64,000 bases of DNA, taken from the NCBI RefSeq assembly GCF_900108555.1, contig NZ_FNWV01000001.1:1-64000 (forward strand). Direction: 5' to 3'. Source of the DNA: Ruminococcus flavefaciens. Lineage in GTDB: Bacteria > Bacillota > Clostridia > Oscillospirales > Ruminococcaceae. The position numbers and the translations under genes were made by a program. Below are positions 44,642 to 53,883 of the stretch, piece by piece. Position 1 is the first letter of the stretch. Every line of letters starts with the position of its first letter. The notes under the pieces are model-generated. The model was given only the letters and a program-made list of their open reading frames with translations, did not search any database and had not been told where the DNA came from.

Positions 44642-45505
44642 ATGATTTGGGAGATAATCAAAACAATCATACTTGGTATTGTGGAAGGCATTACTGAATG
44701 GCTTCCGATAAGCAGTACAGGTCATCTTATCCTCGTGGGAGAATTTCTGAAACTCGATAAATCAGATGAATTCAAGGAAATGTTCGACGTTGTTATACAA
44801 CTTGGCGCAATCATGGCTGTAGTCGTTATATTCTGGAAAAAACTCTGGCCATTCGGTAAAAAAGACAATCAGCATCCGCTTAACAAATCGCCTTTCGGAC
44901 AAATGGTAAAAACAGATATATTCCAGATGTGGTTCAAGGTCCTTGTTGCTTGTGTACCTGCTGCTGTAATAGGTTATTTAACTGAGGACTGGGTCGATAA
45001 GCATTTCTACAATCCATGGACTGTTGCGATAGCACTTATCGTATTTGGTATCGCATTCATTATTGTTGAAAACTGGAACAAAGGCAGAAAAGCAAAGATA
45101 AATACAATTGCTGAGCTTACATACAAAGCAGCATTTATTATCGGTATTTTTCAGCTTATAGCTGCAATATTCCCGGGTACATCACGCTCAGGTGCAACTA
45201 TAGTCGGTGCTCTCCTTATCGGTGTTTCACGTACAGTCGCTGCTGAATTCACATTCTACCTTGCAGTTCCTGTAATGTTCGGAGCAAGCCTGCTGAAGCT
45301 TGTAAAGTTCGGATTTGATTTTACAGGAAGCGAACTTGCAGTACTTCTGGTCGGTATGGTAGTTGCATTTTTAGTATCTGTTTTTGTTATCAAGTTCCTC
45401 ATGGACTATATCAAAAAGCATGATTTCAAGGTATTTGGCTGGTACAGAATAGTACTCGGTATACTTGTACTTGCATATTTCGGCGGAAAAGCAATATTAA
45501 AATAA
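44642..45505 (+). CDS. uppP: Undecaprenyl-diphosphatase
   Basis: 287 aa, about eight membrane segments. Signature motifs GIVEGITEWLPISSTGH (about 13-29) and FPGTSRSGATI (about 178-188) are those of the BacA/UppP family, which dephosphorylates undecaprenyl pyrophosphate to recycle the lipid carrier for cell-wall synthesis and gives bacitracin tolerance. Full length. AAAGGAA lies before the ATG. Single gene with its own promoter and terminator. Confidence 0.96.
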   Translation: MIWEIIKTIILGIVEGITEWLPISSTGHLILVGEFLKLDKSDEFKEMFDVVIQLGAIMAVVVIFWKKLWPFGKKDNQHPLNKSPFGQMVKTDIFQMWFKVLVACVPAAVIGYLTEDWVDKHFYNPWTVAIALIVFGIAFIIVENWNKGRKAKINTIAELTYKAAFIIGIFQLIAAIFPGTSRSGATIVGALLIGVSRTVAAEFTFYLAVPVMFGASLLKLVKFGFDFTGSELAVLLVGMVVAFLVSVFVIKFLMDYIKKHDFKVFGWYRIVLGILVLAYFGGKAILK

Positions 45506-45534
45506 AAAAAGCAGCTCTTTGAGCTGCTTTTTTA
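45504..45534 (+). terminator. Terminator between uppP and the PC4-like gene
   Basis: Stem AAAAGCAGCTC/GAGCTGCTTTT with T-run; usable from both sides. Confidence 0.88.
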
Positions 45535-45537
45535 TGC

Positions 45538-45771
45538 TTATTCAAAAGAATCAAGGTCAATTCCTGCAAGAAGCTCTTTAAGCTCTGCAAGCTCGTCTGC
45601 TGTAAGAGTTACGCCCTTGCCCATTCTTGAATGATCAGGAGACCATTCTCTAATGTCGTACTTAGGTTCGTGCTCGTTCCAGCTTACCATGTTAAGCTCT
45701 TTTGTCCAGCCTTTAGCGTTCTCAGAAAGAACACCCAATTTCTCTGTGATCTCATATTTAAGTTCAGCCAA
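45538..45771 (-). CDS. PC4/YdbC-like single-stranded nucleic-acid-binding protein
   Basis: 77 aa from a TTG start at 45771-45769, chosen because AAGGAG lies eight bases upstream; an ATG at 45807 adds 12 residues without a ribosome site. The sequence ELNMVSWNEHEPKYDIREW is diagnostic of the bacterial PC4-like YdbC family, small dimers that bind single-stranded DNA. The protein ends in an acidic helix. Single gene. Confidence 0.85.
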   Translation of the reverse strand: MAELKYEITEKLGVLSENAKGWTKELNMVSWNEHEPKYDIREWSPDHSRMGKGVTLTADELAELKELLAGIDLDSFE

Positions 45772-45863
45772 TGCGATCTCTCCTTTCCAGATATGGCTAT
45801 TTACCATTCAATTTGATATTATATCATAAAAAATTCAATTTGTCCATACCCAAAAAGTAAATT

Positions 45864-46166
45864 TTATATGGATACGCGTAAATAATCAAGTGCTTTGCTG
45901 TAAAGCTGGCAAGGTCTTACTTTCAGACTTATGAGCATCTCCGCAAAAGCTACTGCATCTTCTATATTTCGTGAAAAATCAGATATTATCTCCTTATGAC
46001 CATTTCTGTGGTCGATTACTTCTATGCCGTATGTAATGACTTCATCATCAAATATCCTCATTCTTCCGCTTAAAACTCTGTATGCAACTTTGTTATCGCC
46101 GAATATCTCCATATAGATCGTTTTATCTATGACCTCACGCTTTATTTTTTTTACTATCCCGAACAT
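45864..46166 (-). CDS. Small conserved hypothetical protein
   Basis: 100 aa, no signal peptide. Beta-strand-rich N-terminal half (TIYMEIFGDN, YGIEVIDHRNGHKE), then a helix (NIEDAVAFAEMLISLKVRP) and a short tail. It resembles small clostridial proteins of the DUF6514 type, remembered rather than checked. AAAGGAG precedes the ATG at good spacing, supporting expression. Function unknown. Confidence 0.65.
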   Translation of the reverse strand: MFGIVKKIKREVIDKTIYMEIFGDNKVAYRVLSGRMRIFDDEVITYGIEVIDHRNGHKEIISDFSRNIEDAVAFAEMLISLKVRPCQLYSKALDYLRVSI

Positions 46167-46277
46167 TTTTATGCTCCTTTCTTTTTGACTGATGACTTTA
46201 ATATTATAACATCAGTCAGAGCGTTTGTGAACGGGAATTTTTTTGTAAATAGGATTATTTAAAGTACTTTTATGCCG

Positions 46278-46306
46278 AAAAAGCTCATCGAAATCGATGA
46301 GCTTTT
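46278..46306 (-). terminator. Terminator after the alarmone synthetase gene
   Basis: Stem AAAAGCTCATCG/CGATGAGCTTTT, four-base loop, T-run on the minus strand. Confidence 0.88.
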
Positions 46307-46312
46307 ATAATT

Positions 46313-47005
46313 CTATTCCATATCTTTGATCTGCATATATATATTCTGCATCTGCAGATCCGTCTGTGCAATTCTTTCTGCACATTCTTTAAGTTCCTCT
46401 GATATCTCGTGAGGAATATCTGAGGAAGTCTTATATTTCAGTTGATGCTCAAGACTTGCCCAGAAATCCATAGCCATTGTACGTATCTGAATCTCTACAG
46501 GAGCATATTCTTTGTGAGAAGATAAATATACAGGTACATTAAGTATCATATGATAGCTTCTGTATCCGCTTGGTTTTGGATTTTTTATGTAGTCCTTTCG
46601 CTTTATCACAGTAAAATCATCACGCCTTGAAAGCATTTCAACGATAGCATATATATCAGTGATATAATAGCAGGTTACCCTTATACCTGCAAGATCAAGA
46701 AGATTTTTCCGTGCAGCTTCTGTAGTTATGGGAAGATCCTTTTTTTGAAGCTTCCCTATTATTGACTGAGGAGATTTCAATCGACTCTCAATATTATGTA
46801 TCGGGTTCCTTTGAAATTTTACGCTGAATTCATTATCAAGTATGCCAAGATATGTTTTTACTACTTCTATAGCTGAATCATAAAGATGTGACAATTGTAA
46901 AAAATCATAGAAAACGTGAGCGAATTTTTCCTTGACTGACTCGCTGTTATCTGCAAGTGCAGGCAAATTATCAAATGCTTCTATATAAAAATCCTTTTCA
47001 CTCAT
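46313..47005 (-). CDS. Small alarmone synthetase ((p)ppGpp synthetase, RelQ/RelP type)
   Basis: 230 aa, a stand-alone synthetase domain without the HD hydrolase or regulatory domains of long Rel. Signatures: DLAGIRVTCYYITDIYAIVE, KDYIKNPKPSGYRSYHMILN (G-loop and substrate region), and PVEIQIRTMAMDFWASLEHQ. It makes (p)ppGpp from ATP and GDP/GTP. AAAGGAAGG lies before the ATG. Downstream of and close to the ABC exporter gene, so perhaps co-transcribed with it. Confidence 0.9.
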   Translation of the reverse strand: MSEKDFYIEAFDNLPALADNSESVKEKFAHVFYDFLQLSHLYDSAIEVVKTYLGILDNEFSVKFQRNPIHNIESRLKSPQSIIGKLQKKDLPITTEAARKNLLDLAGIRVTCYYITDIYAIVEMLSRRDDFTVIKRKDYIKNPKPSGYRSYHMILNVPVYLSSHKEYAPVEIQIRTMAMDFWASLEHQLKYKTSSDIPHEISEELKECAERIAQTDLQMQNIYMQIKDME

Positions 47006-47034
47006 AGCATATCCTTCCTTTCATGAAAGCAAAG

Positions 47035-48891
47035 TTAATCTTCACCTTCCGTATATTCAAAACGTTCTGCACCTGTTTCAGCTTTACTGAACTGAGTTTT
47101 ATAGAGCTCTGTATAGACTCCACCACGGTTTACAAGCTCACTGTGTGTACCTCTTTCTGTGATAATACCGTCCTTTATGACGAGTATCTCATCTGCTGCA
47201 AGTATAGTTGACAGTCTATGAGCGATAAGAATACTCGTTCGTGAAGAAATAAGAGGCTCGATAGCGTCCTGTATCTTTTGTTCGGATATTGAATCAAGTG
47301 CCGAAGTAGCCTCATCAAATATCATAAGCGCAGGATCTTTCAGCAAAACTCGCGCAATTGAAATACGCTGTTTTTCGCCGCCCGAAAGCTTTAAACCACG
47401 GTTGCCTACAACAGTATCAAGACCGTTTTCCTGTTTCTGTACAAATTCATATATATTAGCCTGTTTGCAAGCATTTATAAGCTCATCTTCTGTTGCATCG
47501 GGCTTTGCATACAAAAGATTTTCACGAATTGTTCCGTTAAAAAGATAGGTTTCCTGACTTACTATGCCTATATGGCTGCGCAAATATGCAAGATCAAGCT
47601 TTCTGACGTCCGTACCGTCAAACAGTACACTGCCTGCCGTAACATCATAAAGACGCGGAATAAGATTTACAAGTGTACTTTTTCCTGAACCTGACGGACC
47701 TACAACTGCTATACACTTACCGCTGTCAAGCGAAAAATTGATATCACTGAGTATCTGACGCTCTTTATCATAATAAAAACCAACGTTTTTAAACTCGACT
47801 TTTCCCTCGGGCGGAGCAGAGGGAGTTATAGCGTCGGGAGCATTCTCTATCTCAACAGGCATATCATAATATTCAAAAATACGTGTGAACATCGCCATCG
47901 AACGTATCCAGTCGACCTGTATGTTGAGAAGCTGATTTACAGGACCGTACATTTTGCCGAGAAGTGCAACAAGTACAGTAATATCACCTACCGTAAGCTC
48001 AGAATCAAACTTCATCATAAGTATTCCGCCTGCAAGGTAGATAAGCATCGGTCCGATACTCGAAAAAGTTGTAAGAGCTACTCTGAACCAGCGTCCTGCC
48101 ATGCCTTCGCGTATATTGAGCTTTATCATTCGGCGGTTTACATTTTCATACTTCTCGTATTCTGTCTTTTCCATGCCGAAAAGCTTTACAAGCAGCTGAC
48201 CGCTTACTGACATAGTCTCATTCAGGATACCATTGATCTCATCGCTGCAAGCCTGTGATTCTTTAGTTATAGACCACCTTGTCTTTCCTGCACTTCTTGT
48301 CGGGATAGCAAACAACGGTACAACAAGTATTCCGACTATTGCAAGTATCCAGTTTTGTCTGAACATTACTATCATGGCTACGATAAGCGTGATAGAATTT
48401 GAAAGTATACTTGTAAGTGTATTTGTTATTATCTGCTGAACTCCAGAAATATCGCTTGTCATACGTGTTATTATATCGCCCTGATTATTAGAGGTGAAAA
48501 ACCTCTGGGACATTTTTTGCAGATGCAGATACATTTTATTGCGCATATCATAAGTTATATGCTGTGCTATCCATGTGTTCATGTAACTTTCAAGTACACC
48601 TATAAGATTTGCACCGAGAGTTACAACAAGAGATAAAACAATAAAAAATATAAGCTTTTTAAGGCTTCTGCCTATAAGTCCTTCATCAATTATCTTACCG
48701 GTGAGAACTGACGGCAAAAGAGTCAGGATCGAAGAAATGACAATGGCAATAAGTACTATCACCATTTGTTTCCAATAAGGCTTTAAATATGAAAATATTC
48801 TTTTCAGCAGTTGTTTTGTGACTTTAGGTCTGTTTTTCTTTTCTTCATCAGTAAGATATCCCATTCCTCTGGGACCTCCTATAGGCGGCAT
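47035..48891 (-). CDS. ABC exporter, fused permease-ATPase half-transporter
   Basis: 618 aa. Six membrane segments (about 38-330) in a type I exporter fold; nucleotide-binding domain about 365-600 with Walker A GPSGSGKS, signature LSGGEKQRIS, Walker B LMIFDEATSAL and H-loop AHRLST. It has the MsbA/multidrug-like layout and probably homodimerises or pairs with another half-transporter. Substrate not readable. Followed by the alarmone synthetase gene after 29 bases. AGAAGGAGC precedes the ATG. Confidence 0.9.
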   Translation of the reverse strand: MPPIGGPRGMGYLTDEEKKNRPKVTKQLLKRIFSYLKPYWKQMVIVLIAIVISSILTLLPSVLTGKIIDEGLIGRSLKKLIFFIVLSLVVTLGANLIGVLESYMNTWIAQHITYDMRNKMYLHLQKMSQRFFTSNNQGDIITRMTSDISGVQQIITNTLTSILSNSITLIVAMIVMFRQNWILAIVGILVVPLFAIPTRSAGKTRWSITKESQACSDEINGILNETMSVSGQLLVKLFGMEKTEYEKYENVNRRMIKLNIREGMAGRWFRVALTTFSSIGPMLIYLAGGILMMKFDSELTVGDITVLVALLGKMYGPVNQLLNIQVDWIRSMAMFTRIFEYYDMPVEIENAPDAITPSAPPEGKVEFKNVGFYYDKERQILSDINFSLDSGKCIAVVGPSGSGKSTLVNLIPRLYDVTAGSVLFDGTDVRKLDLAYLRSHIGIVSQETYLFNGTIRENLLYAKPDATEDELINACKQANIYEFVQKQENGLDTVVGNRGLKLSGGEKQRISIARVLLKDPALMIFDEATSALDSISEQKIQDAIEPLISSRTSILIAHRLSTILAADEILVIKDGIITERGTHSELVNRGGVYTELYKTQFSKAETGAERFEYTEGED

Positions 48892-48955
48892 AACGTATCA
48901 GCTCCTTCTAAAAATGATATATGATCATGTAATAATTGTAGTTCAGTACTATGGC

Positions 48956-49819
48956 TTATTTTAAAGCTTCAAGAATTTTGTTGACAGCTCCGTAGTTATC
49001 CCCCTTTGAAGATAATGCATTAGCATCTTTAAGTGCTTTTTCAATATCAGTAGAGATCTTTTCAGACGAATGAACGATCACTTTTCCTGATATCGTATCA
49101 AGCATAAACATTATGCCCTTATCATTCTTATATTTGCGGTCGTAATACTGCTGAAGTATCTGTTCATTAGACGTTTCAGAACCGTTATGTGAAGCAAGCA
49201 GTGTAACATCTTCTTTACATGAACCGAGCGATTTTTCGATCTTGTTCAGCTGGTCAAAATCAAATATCTGAGCATTGTCGATAATGTGTGTAGGACAAAG
49301 CTCGCCGAGCTGCAAAAGGCGCAATATCGCAGAACGATAATCGCCCTTGAATACTTCTTTTGTTTCCCAATAAACAGCATTATTCTCCTCTTTATCGGAT
49401 ATATTAGAGAGACAAGCACCTGATCTGAATACAGAATCATATTTTGTATCATTATTTATAAGAATAACAAGACCGCTTCCCTTTCCTTCGTAAAGCTTAT
49501 TGTATTCTTCGGCAGCGTAATCATATGGATATTTGCCTTCAAGATCATTTACTGTTATAACGGCTGTATTTATAAGCTTCTCTTTATAGAGCCAGCCTGC
49601 ATAGTCATTGCAGGCTTTTAATGTTTCTGCATCAAGGATACCTGCCCTGTCAAAAACATAAGTACCTTCAGCAGTTTCAACGTCACGCTCTGTAAAAGGC
49701 TGACTTGTTGCTTCTACACGGCTTTCTTTTGTGTCACTTTTTGATGAACACCCATTAAAAAACATACCTATAGCAGCTGCTAAAATTATGGAAGATAAAA
49801 ATTTTTTCAAAAAAATCAT
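48956..49819 (-). CDS. Lipoprotein with two TPM domains
   Basis: 287 aa. Lipobox FFNGC. Two successive TPM-like segments: about 50-160 (VFDRAGILDAETLKACNDYA, KGSGLVILINND) and about 175-270 (IIDNAQIFDFDQLNKIEKSL, YKNDKGIMFMLDT). TPM domains occur in YgcG-type envelope proteins and plant Psb32. No transmembrane C-terminus, unlike typical YgcG proteins. It may have an envelope-stress or assembly role. Single gene, 65 bases upstream of the ABC exporter in the same orientation. Confidence 0.75.
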   Translation of the reverse strand: MIFLKKFLSSIILAAAIGMFFNGCSSKSDTKESRVEATSQPFTERDVETAEGTYVFDRAGILDAETLKACNDYAGWLYKEKLINTAVITVNDLEGKYPYDYAAEEYNKLYEGKGSGLVILINNDTKYDSVFRSGACLSNISDKEENNAVYWETKEVFKGDYRSAILRLLQLGELCPTHIIDNAQIFDFDQLNKIEKSLGSCKEDVTLLASHNGSETSNEQILQQYYDRKYKNDKGIMFMLDTISGKVIVHSSEKISTDIEKALKDANALSSKGDNYGAVNKILEALK

Positions 49820-49921
49820 TCCTTGCTATTGTATTCTCTATTATATTTTAGTATAATTTAAATGAAAAATCAAGTATAAGATTTTTGTTTAGATATATAA
49901 CTATATTTAAAGGAGAAAAAT

Positions 49922-50743
49922 ATGGATTACAGGATACAGGGAAACGATATTATCGTTTACGAACCCGATCTTGATCTTGATGAGACTCTTGACTGCGGAC
50001 AGGCTTTCCGCTGGAAGAAGATACCGTCTGATCATATATGTACATATGAGGGAGCTTTCATTAATGATAAGCTCACTGTTTCACAGAATGACAAAGGAAG
50101 TTTTATTTTTCATAATACCGATGAAAATGATTTTGTTTCAAAATGGATAAACTACTTCGACTTTGAGACAGATTATTCCGAGTTAAAAAAGACTTTTTCG
50201 GAAGATGAGACTCTTTCAAAAGCTTGTAAATTTGCAGGCGGTATTCGTCTGCTAAGGCAGGATAGCTGGGAGTGCCTAATTTCCTTTATTATTTCCCAGA
50301 ACAACAATATACCAAGAATTAAAGGTATAATAGACAGGCTTTGCGAAAATTATCACGGCAGATTTCCTGACTGTGAAAAGCTTTCAGCTGAAACACCTGA
50401 CTCCTTATCATACCTGCGCAGCGGTTTCAGAGCGAAATACATCGCTGATGCAGCATCAAAAGTTGCAAACGGTATCATTGACCTTTCAGCTATATCAAAA
50501 ATGCCTATAGATGAAGCAAGAAGTGCTTTGAAACAAATAAAAGGCGTAGGGCCAAAGGTGGCAGAATGTGTTCTTCTGTTTGGTATGTACAGAACGGAAG
50601 CATTCCCAATAGATGTATGGATAAAAAGAGTTCTTGCAGAATATTATCCAAACGGATTTCCCGAATTTGCAAAAAAAGATGCAGGTATAGCTCAGCAGTA
50701 TCTGTTCCATTATATCCGCAGTATTTCCAAGCAAAGTGAATAA
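49922..50743 (+). CDS. ogg: 8-oxoguanine DNA glycosylase/AP lyase, OGG1 type
   Basis: 273 aa. N-terminal OGG_N domain (about 8-105; ETLDCGQAFRWKK), then the HhH-GPD domain with GFRAKYIADAA, hairpin IKGVGPKVAECVLLF containing catalytic K212, and D231 in AFPIDVW. Excises oxidised guanine. AAAGGAG precedes the ATG. Followed after 50 bases by a small membrane-protein gene. Confidence 0.92.
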   Translation: MDYRIQGNDIIVYEPDLDLDETLDCGQAFRWKKIPSDHICTYEGAFINDKLTVSQNDKGSFIFHNTDENDFVSKWINYFDFETDYSELKKTFSEDETLSKACKFAGGIRLLRQDSWECLISFIISQNNNIPRIKGIIDRLCENYHGRFPDCEKLSAETPDSLSYLRSGFRAKYIADAASKVANGIIDLSAISKMPIDEARSALKQIKGVGPKVAECVLLFGMYRTEAFPIDVWIKRVLAEYYPNGFPEFAKKDAGIAQQYLFHYIRSISKQSE

Positions 50744-50793
50744 ACTCTTTTTTTCAGCCAATACTTTCGGTAAATATTTTCATCGGAGGTACT

Positions 50794-51045
50794 ATGATAA
50801 AAGGCGTAAATAAGAAAATAATAGAGATCAATAATCCTGACAGTCTGTATTTTGAGAAAGCTGTTCTCTATGTAAAACCAAATGTAACGATATTGCCCGA
50901 AGCAATATCCCAAAAGGAAGCTCAGCGCATTTTATCCGCTCTTATTCCAGACAAACAAGAAAAAAAGCATTTGTCAAAATACAGAAAAAAGCTTGTGCTC
51001 ATAGGAATGATATTAATTATCATCGCTTTGCTTTTTTTGAAATAA
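50794..51045 (+). CDS. Small tail-anchored hypothetical protein
   Basis: 83 aa. The first 60 residues are soluble (ending KQEKKHLSKYRKK) and a single C-terminal membrane segment (LVLIGMILIIIALLFL) ends one residue before the stop, a tail-anchored topology. GGAGG precedes the ATG. The context (DNA glycosylase upstream, AraC regulator downstream) gives no clear hint. Not recognised. Confidence 0.65.
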   Translation: MIKGVNKKIIEINNPDSLYFEKAVLYVKPNVTILPEAISQKEAQRILSALIPDKQEKKHLSKYRKKLVLIGMILIIIALLFLK

Positions 51046-51068
51046 AAACAGTTATTTCCAAGCGGATA

Positions 51069-51097
51069 TTGATTTATATGTTACTTCGTGATATAAT
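51069..51097 (+). promoter_or_regulatory. Promoter of the AraC-family regulator
   Basis: TTGATT (51069-51074), 17-bp spacer, TATAAT (51092-51097). Confidence 0.7.
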
Positions 51098-51139
51098 ATT
51101 AGTACAATATTGCTCTGTTATTGAAAAGGATGTGCTTAC

Positions 51140-52003
51140 GTGGAAAAAGTTGAAAATAAAATATTCAGTAGCAAGCTTTCCAAAAGAATAATTTGTACGC
51201 CAAGTCCATCTGCAAAGAATACTTTCTTTTATATACAGGAAGTTGGCTTTGCTAAAACTGAAGATGCTGCTGCGATACAAAGGCAAGCTCTTGAATCATT
51301 TCTTATTGTTGCAGTTATAAGCGGTAAAGGCGAACTTTCTATAGGCGGTGAAAACTTCCAGCTCGTAAAGGGCGATTGCTTCTTTATAGACTGCAGATCT
51401 CCTTTTTTCTACAAAAGCTCGGACAGAGATCCCTGGGAGCTTCTGTGGATACATTTTAACGGCGGTACTTCTCAGCAGTACTATGATTACTTTATTTCCC
51501 AGTCAAAAAATGTTTTCAGACCTGCTTTTTTTGACAAAGTCGTTTCTGCAATAACTGATATTCTGGAAGTTAATGAGAAAAAAGAACCTGATGCTGAGAT
51601 CGTTACGTCCAAATATATCGTTGATATACTCACACTTGCACTTTCTGTAAATATAACAGATCAGCAATATGATTCCGCCCTTAAACAGAAGCTTGCAGCA
51701 GTCAATAACTATATTGACGATCATTTTACGGAAGATCTTTCTTTGGAGAAGCTTTCATCGCAGTTCTACATAAGCAAATACTACCTTACAAGAGAATACA
51801 AAAGGATATACGGTAAAACTATATTCCAGCATATCATCAATGCACGTATAAATTACGGAAAAAAACTTCTCCGTTTTTCTGATAAATCAGTGGAAGAAAT
51901 AGCTCATCTTTGCGGATTTAACGATCAAAGCTACTTCGCAAGACAGTTTAAAAAGGCGGAAAACCTCACCTGCTTCTCATACAGAAAAATGTGGAGAGAT
52001 TAA
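51140..52003 (+). CDS. AraC-family transcriptional regulator
   Basis: 287 aa, GTG start at 51140 with AAGGAT upstream. N-terminal cupin sensor (about 40-115; GKGELSIGGENFQLVKGDCFFI, WELLWIHFNGG) of the type that binds sugars, and a C-terminal double helix-turn-helix (about 190-285; LSLEKLSSQFYISKYYLTRE, and SVEEIAHLCGFNDQSYFARQ). It probably controls carbohydrate genes, though none is adjacent. Confidence 0.9.
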   Translation: MEKVENKIFSSKLSKRIICTPSPSAKNTFFYIQEVGFAKTEDAAAIQRQALESFLIVAVISGKGELSIGGENFQLVKGDCFFIDCRSPFFYKSSDRDPWELLWIHFNGGTSQQYYDYFISQSKNVFRPAFFDKVVSAITDILEVNEKKEPDAEIVTSKYIVDILTLALSVNITDQQYDSALKQKLAAVNNYIDDHFTEDLSLEKLSSQFYISKYYLTREYKRIYGKTIFQHIINARINYGKKLLRFSDKSVEEIAHLCGFNDQSYFARQFKKAENLTCFSYRKMWRD

Positions 52004-52013
52004 TATACATAAA

Positions 52014-52043
52014 TAAAAAAGAGAGCATACGCTCTCTTTTTTT
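52014..52043. terminator. Shared terminator of the AraC gene and rnpB
   Basis: Stem AAAGAGAGC/GCTCTCTTT flanked by A- and T-runs, so it works for both convergent transcripts. Confidence 0.85.
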
Positions 52044-52390
52044 GTGACCAGACCGATAAGCCGGGTTCTGTCGTGTGCGGTAATTTATCTACGCTTATCG
52101 TCGCCGATAAGCTGAAGCCGTCATTACTTATTATCCGCCGAGCAGACGTTAAGATAACAAGCACCAATAGACGTTGCATCGAATAGGGTTTACATAGCAG
52201 TACTGTCTCCAGCACTCTGGTGAGCTCTTACCTCGCCTTTCCACCATCACCGTCAATATGACGGCAGTATATCTCTGTTGCACTTGCCCTAAGGTCGCCC
52301 TCGGCTGCCGTTAGCAGCTATCCTGCTCTGTGATGCCCGGACTTTCCTCATAAACTAAAACGTTTCCGCTACCGCATAGTCTACTCACTT
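52044..52390 (-). ncRNA. rnpB: RNase P RNA
   Basis: The catalytic RNA that trims the 5' leader of tRNA precursors. On the minus strand the universal landmarks appear in order: GAGTAGACTATGCGG near the 5' end, GAGGAAAGTCCGGGC, GTGCAACAGAGATA, and the 3' CGACAGAACCCGGCTTATCGG followed by TCTGGTCAC. About 345 nt, as expected. Ends are placed to within a few bases by the promoter and terminator. The 5' and 3' strands pair as P1. Confidence 0.95.
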
Positions 52391-52394
52391 GATT

Positions 52395-52423
52395 ATGATA
52401 TCATTTTTTGCATCAAAAGTCAA
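52395..52423 (-). promoter_or_regulatory. Promoter of rnpB
   Basis: TTGACT (52423-52418), 17-bp spacer, TATCAT (52400-52395), 5 bp before the RNA. The -35 overlaps the stop codon of the upstream PH-domain gene. Confidence 0.8.
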
Positions 52424-53883
52424 GCACTAACTTTATTTCCAAGTTCATACCCGAGCTTTTTTGCGATTTTACGTACTTCATCAGCATTCATAGCTTTTAT
52501 CTTAAATCTCCTGTGTTCCTCTCCCTCAAACCATATGCTCATTGCACATCGTCCGCTCATTGCCTGCAACAAATTCTGCTCAAGTTCGATTTTGATTATT
52601 TTGTCTTTTTCCGATACAACCGTATGAAATCTCGTCCATACTGAGCAGCGGATCATTATTTTATCCTCATATAAAGCAACACCGCTGGTCATTAAAGCAG
52701 TAAATTTCACTATTATGAACCATACGGAAGGTATTTCAAGCATTACTGCAATAAAAAAAGAAAGCTCGGCAAAACGAGGGAACAACTCTGCTATCCAATC
52801 ATGTGACGGTATAATAAGAGCTGTGACCAACAGCGGTATAAGCAGATATGAGCCTATTCCCGCAGGCTGAGCACAGTAATCGTTTTTTATTCCGCTGTAT
52901 ATTCCTATCACGTTAAGGTCGTTACTGAGATTTTTCTCAAATTTTACTGGCAAAAGCACAGGAAGTCTGTTTTTTGATGCTCCATATCCCGGACAATTGA
53001 TATTTACCGCAACTGCACCAAACATTTTCATAATAAGATTTTGTCTAAGGTCGGTATAATTGATATGTGAAGTTTTTATGCGATATTCCTTCCTGTTAAG
53101 AATACCATAACCGATCTTCATGTATTTCTTATCACATTCTATAACAAATCTGCCATATCTGAAAAGATTCACCAGAAACGACAAAAACCATGATACAATG
53201 AAGAAAACACCTATAAACAACGCAGCTGTAGGAATTTTCAATACAAGTTTTTCTGATATTTTAGCTGTTTCTTCCGTTAGGAGATTAAGAGATCTGCTGA
53301 TAATATTATATGCAATATCTCCGCCTTTAAAGAAAAATGTAGCAACATAAATAGTACCTGAGAATCCGCTGGAGAAAAAAATCGAAAAAAGAAGTACTGA
53401 TAGCATATTTATCTGCGGCAGTCCTTCTATTTTTTTCTTTTCATTGATATCAGGCATATGAAGCATTATTGCATCAAACGCTTTCTTTCCGACAATAAGC
53501 TTCATGTCAACTGTCTTGAATATTCCTGCACGGGTATCACAGCGAAACCGCACCGCTTTTAACGGAACGAGATAAAAAGGCTGTTCTACCGTCGAAGAAC
53601 TGATATTCTTGTATGGAATATACGTATTGACTCTGACAAATACTCCGTCACGGTGGACGATCTCCTCGCTTGTGAAGTCTATCCGTGAAAAGAACCACCT
53701 GACAAAGCCAAAAACAAGAATAGCTCCGAGTACGGCAATATCAAACCATGCGCCTTTCACCCAGCTGTAGAACCAGTCTTTATCAAAATGGTATGTGTAT
53801 ATACCGCGCATAAGAGGAAATACAAGGAGCCAGATGTTCTTGAAGGAGTATTTCAGCATCTTTATTGGGTGTTCATGGTACAT
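52420..53883 (-). CDS. Membrane protein with bacterial PH domains (YdbT-like)
   Basis: 487 aa from the ATG at 53883, placed after GGGG at eight bases; a GTG at 53892 abuts that site. Two hydrophobic pairs near the N-terminus, two in the middle (about 155-245) and two at about 355-400 alternate with bPH2 (DUF304) modules (FTSEEIVHRDGVFVRVNTYI; YMKIGYGILNRKEYRIKTSHI; KIMIRCSVWTRFHTVVSEKD). Same family as Bacillus YdbT, function unsettled. Overlaps the smaller PH gene by 11 bases, so the two products likely act together. Confidence 0.85.
   Translation of the reverse strand: MYHEHPIKMLKYSFKNIWLLVFPLMRGIYTYHFDKDWFYSWVKGAWFDIAVLGAILVFGFVRWFFSRIDFTSEEIVHRDGVFVRVNTYIPYKNISSSTVEQPFYLVPLKAVRFRCDTRAGIFKTVDMKLIVGKKAFDAIMLHMPDINEKKKIEGLPQINMLSVLLFSIFFSSGFSGTIYVATFFFKGGDIAYNIISRSLNLLTEETAKISEKLVLKIPTAALFIGVFFIVSWFLSFLVNLFRYGRFVIECDKKYMKIGYGILNRKEYRIKTSHINYTDLRQNLIMKMFGAVAVNINCPGYGASKNRLPVLLPVKFEKNLSNDLNVIGIYSGIKNDYCAQPAGIGSYLLIPLLVTALIIPSHDWIAELFPRFAELSFFIAVMLEIPSVWFIIVKFTALMTSGVALYEDKIMIRCSVWTRFHTVVSEKDKIIKIELEQNLLQAMSGRCAMSIWFEGEEHRRFKIKAMNADEVRKIAKKLGYELGNKVSA

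Noticed and set aside
52000..52215. A 71-codon minus-strand frame near the AraC gene
   Set aside because: It lies inside the RNase P RNA, whose conserved landmarks explain the sequence.
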